Assembly: GCA_903843305.1 (NCBI GenBank)
Contig: CAIMPI010000050.1
Coordinates: 1 to 64,000, forward strand
Length of the DNA stretch: 64,000 bases
Direction of reading: 5' to 3'
Origin: an uncultured Chlorobiaceae bacterium
Lineage (GTDB): Bacteria > Bacteroidota > Chlorobiia > Chlorobiales > Chlorobiaceae
Made by a program: the position numbers and the translations under genes. Below are positions 1 through 9,564 of the stretch, one piece after another. The stretch's first letter is position 1, and the number at the start of each line of letters is the position of its first letter. Below the pieces are notes generated by a model. That model was not told where the DNA came from. It did no database searches and worked only from the letters and a program-made list of their open reading frames with translations.

Positions 1-1
1 C

Positions 2-2601
2 GTTTCAATTCCATATTGGTGCAATTAGAATCCAGCATTCACAAGCCGACCAGATCGACATAACCATGTTTCAATTCCATATTGGTGCAATTAGAATTGC
101 ATCCCTGATTGAGACCATCATTATAAAATATTTGTTTCAATTCCATATTGGTGCAATTAGAATGAAGCTGCATCAACAGCGGCTTACAACGCCAGTCACG
201 TTTCAATTCCATATTGGTGCAATTAGAATATTTTATCCCCTGAGTTTGTGGGGGATTTCTCCCCCGTTTCAATTCCATATTGGTGCAATTAGAATTCTTA
301 AAAACGCATTGAACAACATAACTATTTCCGCGTTTCAATTCCATATTGGTGCAATTAGAATCAAATACAGTTCGCAGGGACGAAAGCAGAAGCAAAGGTT
401 TCAATTCCATATTGGTGCAATTAGAATCAGGCAGGACAGGCGCTATAATCCGCAAGACGAAGTTTCAATTCCATATTGGTGCAATTAGAATTCAGTAGCG
501 CCAGAGCAGCCGGTAAAGCCAACAACGTTTCAATTCCATATTGGTGCAATTAGAATTCGCAAGCAAAAAATCATCAATACCAAACATAATTAATGTTTCA
601 ATTCCATATTGGTGCAATTAGAATCAGGAAATGGCTATTATTAAGGAGAGGCGCAAAGAGTTTCAATTCCATATTGGTGCAATTAGAATCTGGTTTTTCC
701 ATTGGTGGTAAGTACGTCAAGAAAGTTTCAATTCCATATTGGTGCAATTAGAATGACGAAGAGAATTAATCGTAGGGGCAATAGCATTACTAGTTTCAAT
801 TCCATATTGGTGCAATTAGAATAAACGAAGATACGCTAAATGAGATTGCGCAAAAGAGGTTTCAATTCCATATTGGTGCAATTAGAATGCTTTGCAAGGA
901 AAAAGGTGTCAACCTTCGAGAATAGTTTCAATTCCATATTGGTGCAATTAGAATTTGATTCGTTGCGCTCCGGTACCTCCGCTCGTAATAGTTTCAATTC
1001 CATATTGGTGCAATTAGAATCAGGTAGCTAATCTATCTGTTAATGCTCTACCTTTCGTTTCAATTCCATATTGGTGCAATTAGAATAGCCGCTATGCCTT
1101 TGAGCACCTGCTGGTAAGCTAGTTTCAATTCCATATTGGTGCAATTAGAATCTCCAGCATTCCCAAGCCGACCAGATCGACATAAAGACGTTTCAATTCC
1201 ATATTGGTGCAATTAGAATAGTACGATCAAAACTGGAGCGAGGCAGAGAAACAGAGTTTCAATTCCATATTGGTGCAATTAGAATGACTTTTACAATAAC
1301 CCGGCAACCATCACCTGACAAGTTTCAATTCCATATTGGTGCAATTAGAATCAGGCTGCCAGTAAAGTTTCTGGCTGGCATTGACCGGTTTCAATTCCAT
1401 ATTGGTGCAATTAGAATCAAGGTCGAAGAACTCTGCCGCCACGTGTTGCAGTGTTTCAATTCCATATTGGTGCAATTAGAATACGTCTATAAAGAGGCGT
1501 TCACGGTTCCGGAAGGGCGTTTCAATTCCATATTGGTGCAATTAGAATGATGAGGTCGTTGATGGCCTCCATTCGGGCAACAGTGTTTCAATTCCATATT
1601 GGTGCAATTAGAATTACCCAACCACCAATTTGTCGTGTTCGTATTCCAGGTTTCAATTCCATATTGGTGCAATTAGAATGCCGGTGAACGCGTCTCGGAT
1701 ATCGCTATAAGCCTGTTTCAATTCCATATTGGTGCAATTAGAATTTAATCATGTCGCCCTCCTGTACTACAGGGTTCTGCGTTTCAATTCCATATTGGTG
1801 CAATTAGAATCTTCGCTGACGAGGTCATCGTCGGCTGTTAGCCATGTTTCAATTCCATATTGGTGCAATTAGAATCTTGATCATGTCGCCCTCTTGTACT
1901 ACGGGGTTCTGCGTTTCAATTCCATATTGGTGCAATTAGAATGTCAACGACTGAAAGATCAAGGCTTTCTCCTGTTATGTTTCAATTCCATATTGGTGCA
2001 ATTAGAATGGAACTTAACCGACAAATAAGGAGTAACCTGAACAAGTTTCAATTCCATATTGGTGCAATTAGAATTCAGCTATTCTGTACGCCCTCACGAT
2101 CTTGTCAAGGGTTTCAATTCCATATTGGTGCAATTAGAATTGGTGATGACCTTCACAAGCTCGAAGATCTACAGAGTTTCAATTCCATATTGGTGCAATT
2201 AGAATCTTGGACAGATGCTTCTATCGCGGTTCCTGCGGCTTTGTTTCAATTCCATATTGGTGCAATTAGAATTCGGCTTGTGTAAGGCGCTCGTCTCCAC
2301 CTGTCAGGTTTCAATTCCATATTGGTGCAATTAGAATTGGCATCTCCTGCAAAGTGCCATCAGGTTTCCCACTGTTTCAATTCCATATTGGTGCAATTAG
2401 AATTGCGATGAAAGCAGCACTCCCTGATTACATGAAGTTGTTTCAATTCCATATTGGTGCAATTAGAATGGAGTATGATGTTGTGAATGGCGGGCATACA
2501 TTCAGGTTTCAATTCCATATTGGTGCAATTAGAATAACGATATACGTCAAGCTGCCGGCTTATAACCAATTGTTTCAATTCCATATTGGTGCAATTAGAA
2601 T
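2..2601 (-). CRISPR. CRISPR array, 40 repeats, type I associated
   Basis: I count 40 copies of a 30-bp repeat (plus strand begins GTTTCAATTCC and ends CAATTAGAAT), starting at 2, 68, 134, 200 and so on to 2572, separated by 39 spacers of 34-38 nt. I saw no variation among the repeats. Base 1 is the end of a further spacer, so the array continues past the left edge. The crRNA strand is inferred to be minus: the reverse-complement repeat ends in ATTGAAAC, a common 8-nt handle; the cas operon is on that strand; and two near-duplicate spacer pairs (32-67/1152-1189 and 1745-1780/1876-1912) share their right ends and differ in length at the left, as expected if the PAM side is on the right. The newest spacers should then be those near 2535-2571. 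Confidence 0.98.
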
Positions 2602-2833
2602 CCGCCCTGATTTCGGCTGGAAAGTCGCGATTTTATTGAAAACTGAGTCCTAAAATCGCCTCGCTTTGTCGTCGGGTGGCAATAACGGATAAATGCCGGA
2701 GCCTTGACGACTTTCTTAATGTATTACATTTTGGTCTGTTAGAAAAATAGATGTACCGTTCTTCCCTGTTTTGCGGCTCCGAAGCTGACCGATAGTACTA
2801 CACTGACGACATCCGTCCCAGAAGGCATGAGTG
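2602..2833 (-). promoter_or_regulatory. Presumed CRISPR leader
   Basis: This gene-free 232 bp lies between the last repeat and the cas4 stop codon. With crRNA on the minus strand it would be the leader carrying the array promoter and the spacer-integration signals. It contains a perfect 9-bp inverted repeat (2627-2635 GCGATTTTA and 2651-2659 TAAAATCGC) and a degenerate repeat-like stretch at 2723-2744. No promoter could be assigned with certainty. The leader assignment is inference from orientation and position. Confidence 0.6.
2627..2659. repeat. Inverted repeat in the leader
   Basis: Perfect 9-bp arms GCGATTTTA (2627-2635) and TAAAATCGC (2651-2659) flank a 15-nt spacer, starting 26 bp from the last CRISPR repeat. 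It lacks the following T-run of a clear terminator. It may be a protein-binding site for leader recognition or transcription control; that role is inference. Confidence 0.6.
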
Positions 2834-3334
2834 CTAAGCCCAGCAAAATTCGTAATATGCGCATGTTTTGCAGAATTTCTTGTTAATCCGCTCTGGAGCT
2901 TTCTCTTGATTGACGAGAGCAGTCATGTCATCAAAGATTTCCCTGATTTTTTGCTCATCATCGGTGGTCAATACAACATCAAGCGTTTTTTTGAGTTTTG
3001 GATAATCAAGTCTGCCAGTGACATCCTCTACCCCAAAACTTTTCAGGTAATATAAGTAATATTTTAACTGCCAGAGATGAGCCTCTTCCATCTTGTCAGA
3101 TTTTTTCACCTCATGGACCACCTTGTGCTGCTTGTCGTAAAAATCGAGCACAGCGCCGTCGCTTAACTGAATCTCGTGGCGTTCATCGGGATAGGTGGTT
3201 TCACTGATGAACTTCCCCTCCTCTACCGTACTGAAATCACTTTCAAACTGCAACTGCCGTCCGAACAGCCATAGTTTCCGGTGGCAGATAAAGTAGTAGC
3301 TGATTTTTGTACCGTTTACCTTTGGATTAAGCAT
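2834..3334 (-). CDS. cas4: CRISPR-associated exonuclease Cas4
   Basis: Cas4 is a RecB-like nuclease with an iron-sulfur cluster that trims prespacers and helps select PAM and orientation during adaptation. The 166-aa product has the expected cysteines: one near the N-terminus (C17 in YFICHRKLW) and a C-terminal trio C155, C158, C164. Between them are the RecB-type motif VHEVKKSDK and the following QLKYYLYYL helix. It is the last gene of the operon, 6 bp after cas2 and next to the presumed leader. In most type I-B loci cas4 precedes cas1, so its place after cas2 is unusual. Confidence 0.93.
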   Translation of the reverse strand: MLNPKVNGTKISYYFICHRKLWLFGRQLQFESDFSTVEEGKFISETTYPDERHEIQLSDGAVLDFYDKQHKVVHEVKKSDKMEEAHLWQLKYYLYYLKSFGVEDVTGRLDYPKLKKTLDVVLTTDDEQKIREIFDDMTALVNQEKAPERINKKFCKTCAYYEFCWA

Positions 3335-3340
3335 GGCGTA

Positions 3341-3601
3341 TCAGATAAAATTAGAGGCGGGCCGCTTTTCCATGCCGAGAATCTCCTTCTTCATATACTT
3401 TCCATTCAACTCAAAAAAAATAACTGAATCCTTTTCATCATGGCAGAGGTGTGAGGCCTCATACTTCAGCTTTTGATATGATGCGGGAGTCATCTCGCCC
3501 TCAAAAACGGAATTCTGGATGTGGTGCATGTACTTGCGGAATATTTTCAGCATTTTTCCAACACGCTTTTCCTCCACATCGTACACGGCAATATAGTACA
3601 T
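3341..3601 (-). CDS. cas2: CRISPR-associated endoribonuclease Cas2
   Basis: Cas2 forms the adaptation integrase complex with Cas1. The 86-aa product is of normal length and starts MYYIAVYDVEEKRVGKM, the usual first beta strand with its conserved aspartate (D8), followed by IFRKYMHHIQNSVFEGE, typical of Cas2. It lies 27 bp after cas1 and 6 bp before cas4 in the same transcription unit. Confidence 0.95.
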   Translation of the reverse strand: MYYIAVYDVEEKRVGKMLKIFRKYMHHIQNSVFEGEMTPASYQKLKYEASHLCHDEKDSVIFFELNGKYMKKEILGMEKRPASNFI

Positions 3602-3628
3602 GGCTTTTCAGTGTTTGAGCGTTTAATG

Positions 3629-4783
3629 CTACCACCAGCTTCGGAACGCATGGTATGAATCTTCGCCGATGAGATGTTTGATGAGTTTATAGCATTCGAG
3701 ACGAATGAGGCGACGATATGAAACGTCCCTGCCAAGACCCCGATGCTTGATAGTTGTTCTCATTCGCTCTTCAAACTCCTTGACTACAATTTTCCTGCCA
3801 GCATCGTTCAGGTGGCAGAAGTTTAGAGCAGTAGTAAAATGTTTAGCCTGAATCTCACGAGTGTTGACCAGTTTGAAAATCATCCGGTCAATAAACATTG
3901 GCTTGAAAATTTCAGCCATATCAAGCGCCAGCGAAAACCTGCGTTCCGACGGTTCATGCAAAAAAGAGATTGTCGGGTTGAGCTGTGTCCGGTAAATTTC
4001 GGTGAGGCAGGCTGAATACATCAAGCTGTTACCGAAAGACACCAGCGCATTGACGGCATTATCCGGCGGACGTTTCACCCGTTCCGAAAAAGAAAAAGCC
4101 GGGTCAGCCGAGCGGAGCAGATGCTGCCACGATTGGTAATAGAGCTTGCGAATATTTCCTTCAATACCCATCAGACAAGGGATATCCCAAGCCGTGGCAA
4201 TAGTGGCCGAAAGCGACTCGATCTGCGCAATGGTATGGAACAGTATGTCAACACTCTCCTGCCCCAGCGCAGCCTGCCGCGAATCAGCGGTGTAGTATTT
4301 CAAATTTCGCGCAATATTTGCTGCAGCAGATTCAATAAACTCACGAGCAAGCTCCATCCGTTTTTTCAGTGAGCTGTAATGCTTCACCTGATGCACAACC
4401 AGATACCCCGACAACAAGTATTCGCGCGGGTAGTAGGAGCCTGAATAAAACCCGTAATAGTTGAACAGGTGCATAGGAATGCGGTTCTTGGTCAGAAAGT
4501 TCAGGAACTTCGTGTTGAAGTTCACCTCCCCGAACACAAAAAACGAATCAATGTTATTGATCGGGATCACTCGCCTTCCACCGGTATTCAGCTTGTCATC
4601 CTTTACAGGATTGAGCGAAAAGCTCTCAAGCTCATCCGACTCAAAATAGAGTAAAGGATCCGTTTCGATAGTCACCTCATCCTGCGTGACATGCGGCACA
4701 AAACAAATGGTGTTCTCCCGCCGCATGAGCACACCATTTGAGAAGATGTAAAACGGCTGTTTTGTAGGAATTGATTGGGACAT
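3629..4783 (-). CDS. cas1: CRISPR-associated integrase Cas1
   Basis: Cas1 integrates new spacers at the leader end of the array. The 384-aa product has the family features: a beta-rich N-terminal part with the IDSFFVFGEVNFNTKFLNFL segment, then the helical catalytic domain with the glutamate in GIEGNIRKLYYQSW (about residue 208), the histidine in FLHEPSERR (about 277) and the aspartates in LALDMAEIFKPMFIDR (about 287-300). It is some 40-50 residues longer than many Cas1 proteins because of an N-terminal extension. The start lies 3 bp after the cas3 stop, so the two are probably translationally coupled. Confidence 0.96.
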   Translation of the reverse strand: MSQSIPTKQPFYIFSNGVLMRRENTICFVPHVTQDEVTIETDPLLYFESDELESFSLNPVKDDKLNTGGRRVIPINNIDSFFVFGEVNFNTKFLNFLTKNRIPMHLFNYYGFYSGSYYPREYLLSGYLVVHQVKHYSSLKKRMELAREFIESAAANIARNLKYYTADSRQAALGQESVDILFHTIAQIESLSATIATAWDIPCLMGIEGNIRKLYYQSWQHLLRSADPAFSFSERVKRPPDNAVNALVSFGNSLMYSACLTEIYRTQLNPTISFLHEPSERRFSLALDMAEIFKPMFIDRMIFKLVNTREIQAKHFTTALNFCHLNDAGRKIVVKEFEERMRTTIKHRGLGRDVSYRRLIRLECYKLIKHLIGEDSYHAFRSWW

Positions 4784-4786
4784 TCA

Positions 4787-7006
4787 TTAACAATAAAGAT
4801 TATCAAAATTGTAATCAATGTTCAAGCCTTCTTCAAAGGAGTAAGCAGATTCGGATGCGACCAAAATATTTCTTTTCTCATCTCTAATGCCTATTTCGCT
4901 TGAACTTATGCTACCGTTTGAAATACCTCGCTGAGCCAAATAAATAGGAATTGCTATACCCCACTCATTTTTAAATGCTTGAAAATCCATATAGTTTTTA
5001 AAATAACCGTCAGGGTGTTTTGTAAATACCGTTACTTGAGCAGGAATATTGCGGCTTTTCCATTGCATGGTATCTTCTTCGTCTTCTTTCATTTCATCAG
5101 CCGGAAGAATTAACCAATTGGCAATAAATAACTCTTCCAAACATCTTGCATTGTTTTTTGCATCACTTGGGGATTCTTGCTGCTTGTCATACACTTGGTT
5201 CACGAGATTTACAAAATCGGCAGCCGAATAGTCTTTTAGCTCAAGTAAATCTTTTGTTTTCACGAATGCCGGATTGGCTTCCCAGCCGGTTTGCCGCAAA
5301 TATGAGCCGTATGGTGCTGGATATTCTTTTTCATTTCTCATGGGCAAAATTACATGAAGCGAACCAACTTGTTTTCCAAACCGCGATAACCGCCCCACCC
5401 GTTGAACCAGTCTATCTATCGGACACAATTCTGAAATCATAAAATCCGCACTGATATTCACGCTGATTTCTCCAATTTGAGTCAGAATTGCAATCCCATT
5501 CGCTTTATTTTCTTTCCAAGCAGATGCCCCGAGCATGTCCAGCAATAGCTCTTCTTTTTTCTTCTTATCGGCTTCAATAAACCGACTGTGATACAACACC
5601 GGCTCAACATCTTGCTTCTTAAATCGTTGATATAACTGCATTGCATTTGCAACCGTGTTTGCATAAATAATCGTCGGTTGTGTCTTGCTTGCTTCCAATA
5701 GTTCGTCAATTTCATCCAACTCCGAGTAAGATTGAATTGATTTCACAGCACAACGAGTGCGCGATAAATCCGAAACATCTGCCTGTATTTTCAAATTATT
5801 ATAACCTGCTTTTTCATATAGCTTTAGCGACGAATCGGGAAGCGAGGCACTCATGAGCATGACGGGAACTTCCAAAATTCTTGTTGCGACGAGTAATTTT
5901 TCAATATTGGCCTGAGTGAAAGCATCATAAAAATCGGCTTCGTCAATCACCAAACAGCTATGTGCAAGATTGAATACAATGCCGTGATGGTCTTCCCGCG
6001 AAAGCGTTAGGGAGGCTAAAAGGTGGTCTATTGTACAAACCGTTACGGGCGATTCAAGCAAACGTGCAAACTCGTGAATCATCCGCTCCTTATGTTCATT
6101 TTCTTTTGACAGCTTAGCGTTCTCACTATGGTGACTAAACCATGCGCTTGAGTGATATAGCCCCGTTTCCGAAACGCGCTCATTAACATTCAAAGCCAAT
6201 GCGTTTGACGTAAAACGGGTCGGCATTGCAATTACCAAACGGTCGGCGCGTTTCGCCTCAATTTGCTTTTTCGCCCAAAGCAGCGCGGCGTCTGTTTTGC
6301 CCGCACCAGTCGGGGCGCGAAGCAAAAGCAGCGGCTCATTTGAAAAATCTTCTGCCAATTGCTGAACCGGTCGTTTTTCCCATGCTTCGGGAAATTCATA
6401 TAGAAATGGCTGAAAATCCGGCACAAAACGCCCGGTCTCGTCAATATTTTCCTGAATGCTCGCCCGATGGTCAGCAAGCTGCACATAAGAGCGAACGCCT
6501 GAAAACTTATAATGCCATTGAAGCGCGTTTTCAAAAGCGTCTTTCGCAATAGGGTCAAACGCATTATTTGAAAGACGTTTGAATGAATCCCAAAAGTTTT
6601 GTGCGCCTTTCAGTTCTGCATCTAACCAACGCTTTTCATGCCCACTTGAAAGTTTCTTATGATGTGCAGCAATCGCAATTTTGACAGGTTCAGAAAGTGA
6701 TTTCTTTTGGAGCATAATCAACGAAGCAATTTCATGACGGATACCAACTTTCATTAAATTGCTTCCGTATTTCCCCCCCACCAAAAAGTTTTGATTGTCT
6801 TTTTTGCATGCCGCTTGCCATTTCGGATGAGCTTTTCCAACATCGTGAAACAGTGCGGCAGTTTTTACTTCTTTTTGAAAATCACTTCCTGCAAGCCGTT
6901 CATACTTTTCCGAAACGAAAGGATGAGCAGAAACGCAAACTTGAGCTTCCTGCTCAACGTCTTTTGAATGCGTTTCCAGTGTTACGCCGGTTGGTTTGGC
7001 TAACAT
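4787..7006 (-). CDS. cas3: CRISPR-associated nuclease-helicase Cas3 (HD domain fused)
   Basis: Cas3 is recruited to target DNA by Cascade and unwinds and degrades it. The 739-aa product carries both activities. An N-terminal HD nuclease is shown by H13, the H54-D55 pair in LFHDVGKAH, and later histidines in GIRHEIASL and IAAHHKK. The SF2 helicase has Walker A APTGAGKT (about 235-242), a DEAD box in CLVIDEADFYDAF, motif III MSASLP and motif VI QRVGRLSRFG. An undivided HD-helicase favours type I-B over I-A, where the two parts are usually separate. It starts 6 bp after cas7 and ends 3 bp before cas1. Confidence 0.96.
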   Translation of the reverse strand: MLAKPTGVTLETHSKDVEQEAQVCVSAHPFVSEKYERLAGSDFQKEVKTAALFHDVGKAHPKWQAACKKDNQNFLVGGKYGSNLMKVGIRHEIASLIMLQKKSLSEPVKIAIAAHHKKLSSGHEKRWLDAELKGAQNFWDSFKRLSNNAFDPIAKDAFENALQWHYKFSGVRSYVQLADHRASIQENIDETGRFVPDFQPFLYEFPEAWEKRPVQQLAEDFSNEPLLLLRAPTGAGKTDAALLWAKKQIEAKRADRLVIAMPTRFTSNALALNVNERVSETGLYHSSAWFSHHSENAKLSKENEHKERMIHEFARLLESPVTVCTIDHLLASLTLSREDHHGIVFNLAHSCLVIDEADFYDAFTQANIEKLLVATRILEVPVMLMSASLPDSSLKLYEKAGYNNLKIQADVSDLSRTRCAVKSIQSYSELDEIDELLEASKTQPTIIYANTVANAMQLYQRFKKQDVEPVLYHSRFIEADKKKKEELLLDMLGASAWKENKANGIAILTQIGEISVNISADFMISELCPIDRLVQRVGRLSRFGKQVGSLHVILPMRNEKEYPAPYGSYLRQTGWEANPAFVKTKDLLELKDYSAADFVNLVNQVYDKQQESPSDAKNNARCLEELFIANWLILPADEMKEDEEDTMQWKSRNIPAQVTVFTKHPDGYFKNYMDFQAFKNEWGIAIPIYLAQRGISNGSISSSEIGIRDEKRNILVASESAYSFEEGLNIDYNFDNLYC

Positions 7007-7012
7007 TAAGAA

Positions 7013-7960
7013 TTATTCAGTTTGGGATTTCGGAGAAAATGCGGCTTCAAAGGTCTTGATTTCGCTGTCACCACCACACGGATCATAAAGGGAATTTTTT
7101 TCGAGAAACTCGAAGGCATTCTTATATGCTGTTGCAACGCTTACGTCACCTTCCACATCGTTTCCTAAAAAATAAGTCGCCTTGCGCTCGTCTAATTCGG
7201 CAAGAATATTGCTTTTTTCTTTTTCATTTGCTTCAAAATAGCGTGATGCCTTCCGGCTAAGCTTGGAATCGAAAACAATTAAAATTACTTGTGGCTCACC
7301 GGTGGTTGCGTTTCGCGCTTGCTGAGCAAAATCGGTTAATGAGCAAGTGGACTCCAAGTAAAGTTTTGCCCTCCGCTTGCGTTCAGCCTCATTTACATGT
7401 TTTACATATTTCGTCTCAAGATGTACACCCTTATTCCCTGATTTTTCACCGTATTCAAACTTTTTTGAAATGCTGAGAGACGAAAGATCAAGGTGAAAAT
7501 TCATAAGCATCATATCGCACTGGCTGAATTCACGAGTTGCCAATGCTTGGTCTCTGTCGCCCTCGCTGTCCATTTTCAAGCGAATTAATAAATCGCGACC
7601 AATATCACTTTTTTCGAGAGCGACCGCTGGTGTCACACTCATCGGAGAAATTCTCCTGCCAGAATAGTTGCCTGCAGAAGGGTGCATAAAACCGCCCAAG
7701 TCCGCACGTAAATCAGTTTCAATAGTATTGCTAATCCCGTCACCGTTTGAAACATGGGTTTTTCCTCTGCCGCTATCCTCGATGTTCAATCGCTCCATCG
7801 CACTGAAAAAAGCATGTCGCTGCATTTGTCCTGAAATGTAAACACGTTCATCTGGGCGGCGCTTTATGGATGAAGCATTGCCCAAAAGCTTTTCTCCGCC
7901 GTTGGCAATGTGATTTGTCATTGGCGCAAGAAGTGTAACCAAAATGCCTTTGATAACCAT
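7013..7960 (-). CDS. cas7: Cascade backbone protein Cas7 (DevR/Cst2-like)
   Basis: Cas7 subunits line the crRNA in the Cascade effector complex. The 315-aa product has the DevR/Csa2/Cst2-type N-terminus: GILVTLLAPMTNHIANGGEK, then SSIKRRPDERVYISGQMQRHAFFSAM. Assignment rests on this N-terminus, the length and the position between the large subunit and cas3. It lies 35 bp after the cas8 candidate and 6 bp before cas3. DevR-family Cas7 proteins are usual in subtype I-B and some I-A systems. Confidence 0.88.
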   Translation of the reverse strand: MVIKGILVTLLAPMTNHIANGGEKLLGNASSIKRRPDERVYISGQMQRHAFFSAMERLNIEDSGRGKTHVSNGDGISNTIETDLRADLGGFMHPSAGNYSGRRISPMSVTPAVALEKSDIGRDLLIRLKMDSEGDRDQALATREFSQCDMMLMNFHLDLSSLSISKKFEYGEKSGNKGVHLETKYVKHVNEAERKRRAKLYLESTCSLTDFAQQARNATTGEPQVILIVFDSKLSRKASRYFEANEKEKSNILAELDERKATYFLGNDVEGDVSVATAYKNAFEFLEKNSLYDPCGGDSEIKTFEAAFSPKSQTE

Positions 7961-7995
7961 TATTATTTCCTCTTTTTTGAAGTTTAAAATAGATT

Positions 7996-9564
7996 TTAAT
8001 CTGTATCGGATTTGGAATCATCAAGCCCTAATTCCGATAATTGTGGCATTTCGTCCGGTTCGAGGTCTTCGCTTGTGCTACGCAAGCGAGAGTAAGCTAT
8101 AATCAAGTTTTTTGATTCCTCAAGCGTTAGTTTTCCACTGGCAACTGCATCAAAAAATAGAGTAGCTCCATTTGGTGCGTCACTTTGTGAAAGTCTTCCT
8201 GCACGAGTTACGACTTGGGCTAAGAGCGCATCATGAGATTTTGCGGCAAATACCGTGCTTTCCATTTCTGCCAAAAATTTAGCCTTTAACTTGCGAATCA
8301 TTTCCTTATCATTTGTTTTATCCCGATTCTCAGCCTCCTTACGCGCCGCCCAATAAGCGGTCTTGTTTAGCCACTGACCTAAAGCCCGTGCGGATTGCAC
8401 AATAGTTTCATCTTTTTGCATAGCATTGATAAAGTAGGTGTTAAATAATTTTTCAAGTTCTTGGGGGTATTCGGCACGAATTGAAAGGAAATCTTGAAAG
8501 CTTTTTTGTTCAAAAAGTTGAAAAAAGCGTGATACAAAAAGAAAAAAAAGTTGATATTTTGCGCTTGACAAATCTCGTTTTTCTTCTGAAAGAATTTTGG
8601 AATATTGAATAGCATCAATGATGTCGCTAAGGAAATCATTTTTTGCTAACTCAACAATCCAGTGACCGAAGGAAACTGATTTGGCATTGCCATATTCAAC
8701 AATGTAAATCGGACGCGATTTCAAACTGTCGAGAACGTGCTTGCCTTCGTCCCCACAATTGGCTTCTTTTGCCCAACGGCCAATAGCACCTAACAAACCG
8801 ACGCAGCCTAATGCGGACTGTCTCGGTGCGTAAGGAAAGTTCCCGCTGCAAATTTTCGGACGTTGAAAACTATAAACTATTTCGGCCTTATTTTTATTTG
8901 TATTTACTTTTCCAAATAAAAGTTCTTTTGTTCCTGACTTCAACATTTTTCGGAATAGGTGTATAAATCTCTTTAAATCTTTTAGCTCTAAATCAGGAAT
9001 AATACAGGCAGTGTCGGTTTCTCCGCTCATAAGCTTCGGCAACAAAGCTGGCTTGTCTGGGGTGAAGGTGGTGATAGCACAGCTTGCCACTTCAATCAAA
9101 GACGATTTGGAATTTGATTGGGATTGCTTGCCGTTGTTAATCTTACCGGAAAGCGGCATGAGCGACATTGTGGCTTCTTTACTTGACAAAAGTTTTCCAC
9201 CCTTTAACTCTGCTTGTGTGTCTGAAACCGCTTTCCAGGCATTTCCCGCACCTTTATTTGATGTGATAACGGTCGGTGCAAGAAAGTACTTCACCTCAGC
9301 CGAAACATCTTTCCCGACTTGAACGATAGATTTGCCTTGCGAGCCTATTCTTGCCGGATTTTTACAAAAAAAATCCTTATTCAAGTATCGAAATTCAACC
9401 GATTTATTTTCTATATTAAAAGGCAAAGGTTCAACTCTGAAATGATTTTGTCCGTTTTCCAATTCCGAAATAAGCATTTCAGGCGTTACTTCTTCAGGAG
9501 AATCGAGCTTATTATTCAGCATTGTAAGGGCAAGACCGTAACGCCCATAAAAATGATTAACCAT
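7996..9564 (-). CDS. Probable Cascade large subunit (Cas8-type), divergent
   Basis: By position and size this 522-aa protein is the large subunit that recognises the PAM and recruits Cas3. I do not recognise a specific Cas8 subfamily: no CxxC zinc finger of the Cst1 type is present and cysteines are sparse. The N-terminal two thirds is mixed. The last 150 residues, from about AQSARALGQWLNKT, look mostly helical and could match the small-subunit (Cas11) fold that several I-B, I-C and I-D systems make from an internal cas8 start. No convincing internal ribosome site was found. Its start overlaps the cas5 stop by 8 bp. Confidence 0.72.
   Translation of the reverse strand: MVNHFYGRYGLALTMLNNKLDSPEEVTPEMLISELENGQNHFRVEPLPFNIENKSVEFRYLNKDFFCKNPARIGSQGKSIVQVGKDVSAEVKYFLAPTVITSNKGAGNAWKAVSDTQAELKGGKLLSSKEATMSLMPLSGKINNGKQSQSNSKSSLIEVASCAITTFTPDKPALLPKLMSGETDTACIIPDLELKDLKRFIHLFRKMLKSGTKELLFGKVNTNKNKAEIVYSFQRPKICSGNFPYAPRQSALGCVGLLGAIGRWAKEANCGDEGKHVLDSLKSRPIYIVEYGNAKSVSFGHWIVELAKNDFLSDIIDAIQYSKILSEEKRDLSSAKYQLFFLFVSRFFQLFEQKSFQDFLSIRAEYPQELEKLFNTYFINAMQKDETIVQSARALGQWLNKTAYWAARKEAENRDKTNDKEMIRKLKAKFLAEMESTVFAAKSHDALLAQVVTRAGRLSQSDAPNGATLFFDAVASGKLTLEESKNLIIAYSRLRSTSEDLEPDEMPQLSELGLDDSKSDTD

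Noticed and set aside
32-2571. Self-targeting spacer inside the window
   Set aside because: No spacer visibly matches another part of the window by eye; a full search would be needed to exclude it.
39-2653. Open frames through the array on both strands with the repeated peptides FQFHIGAIR and SNCTNMELK
   Set aside because: They are produced by the CRISPR repeats; the spacers change frame at random.
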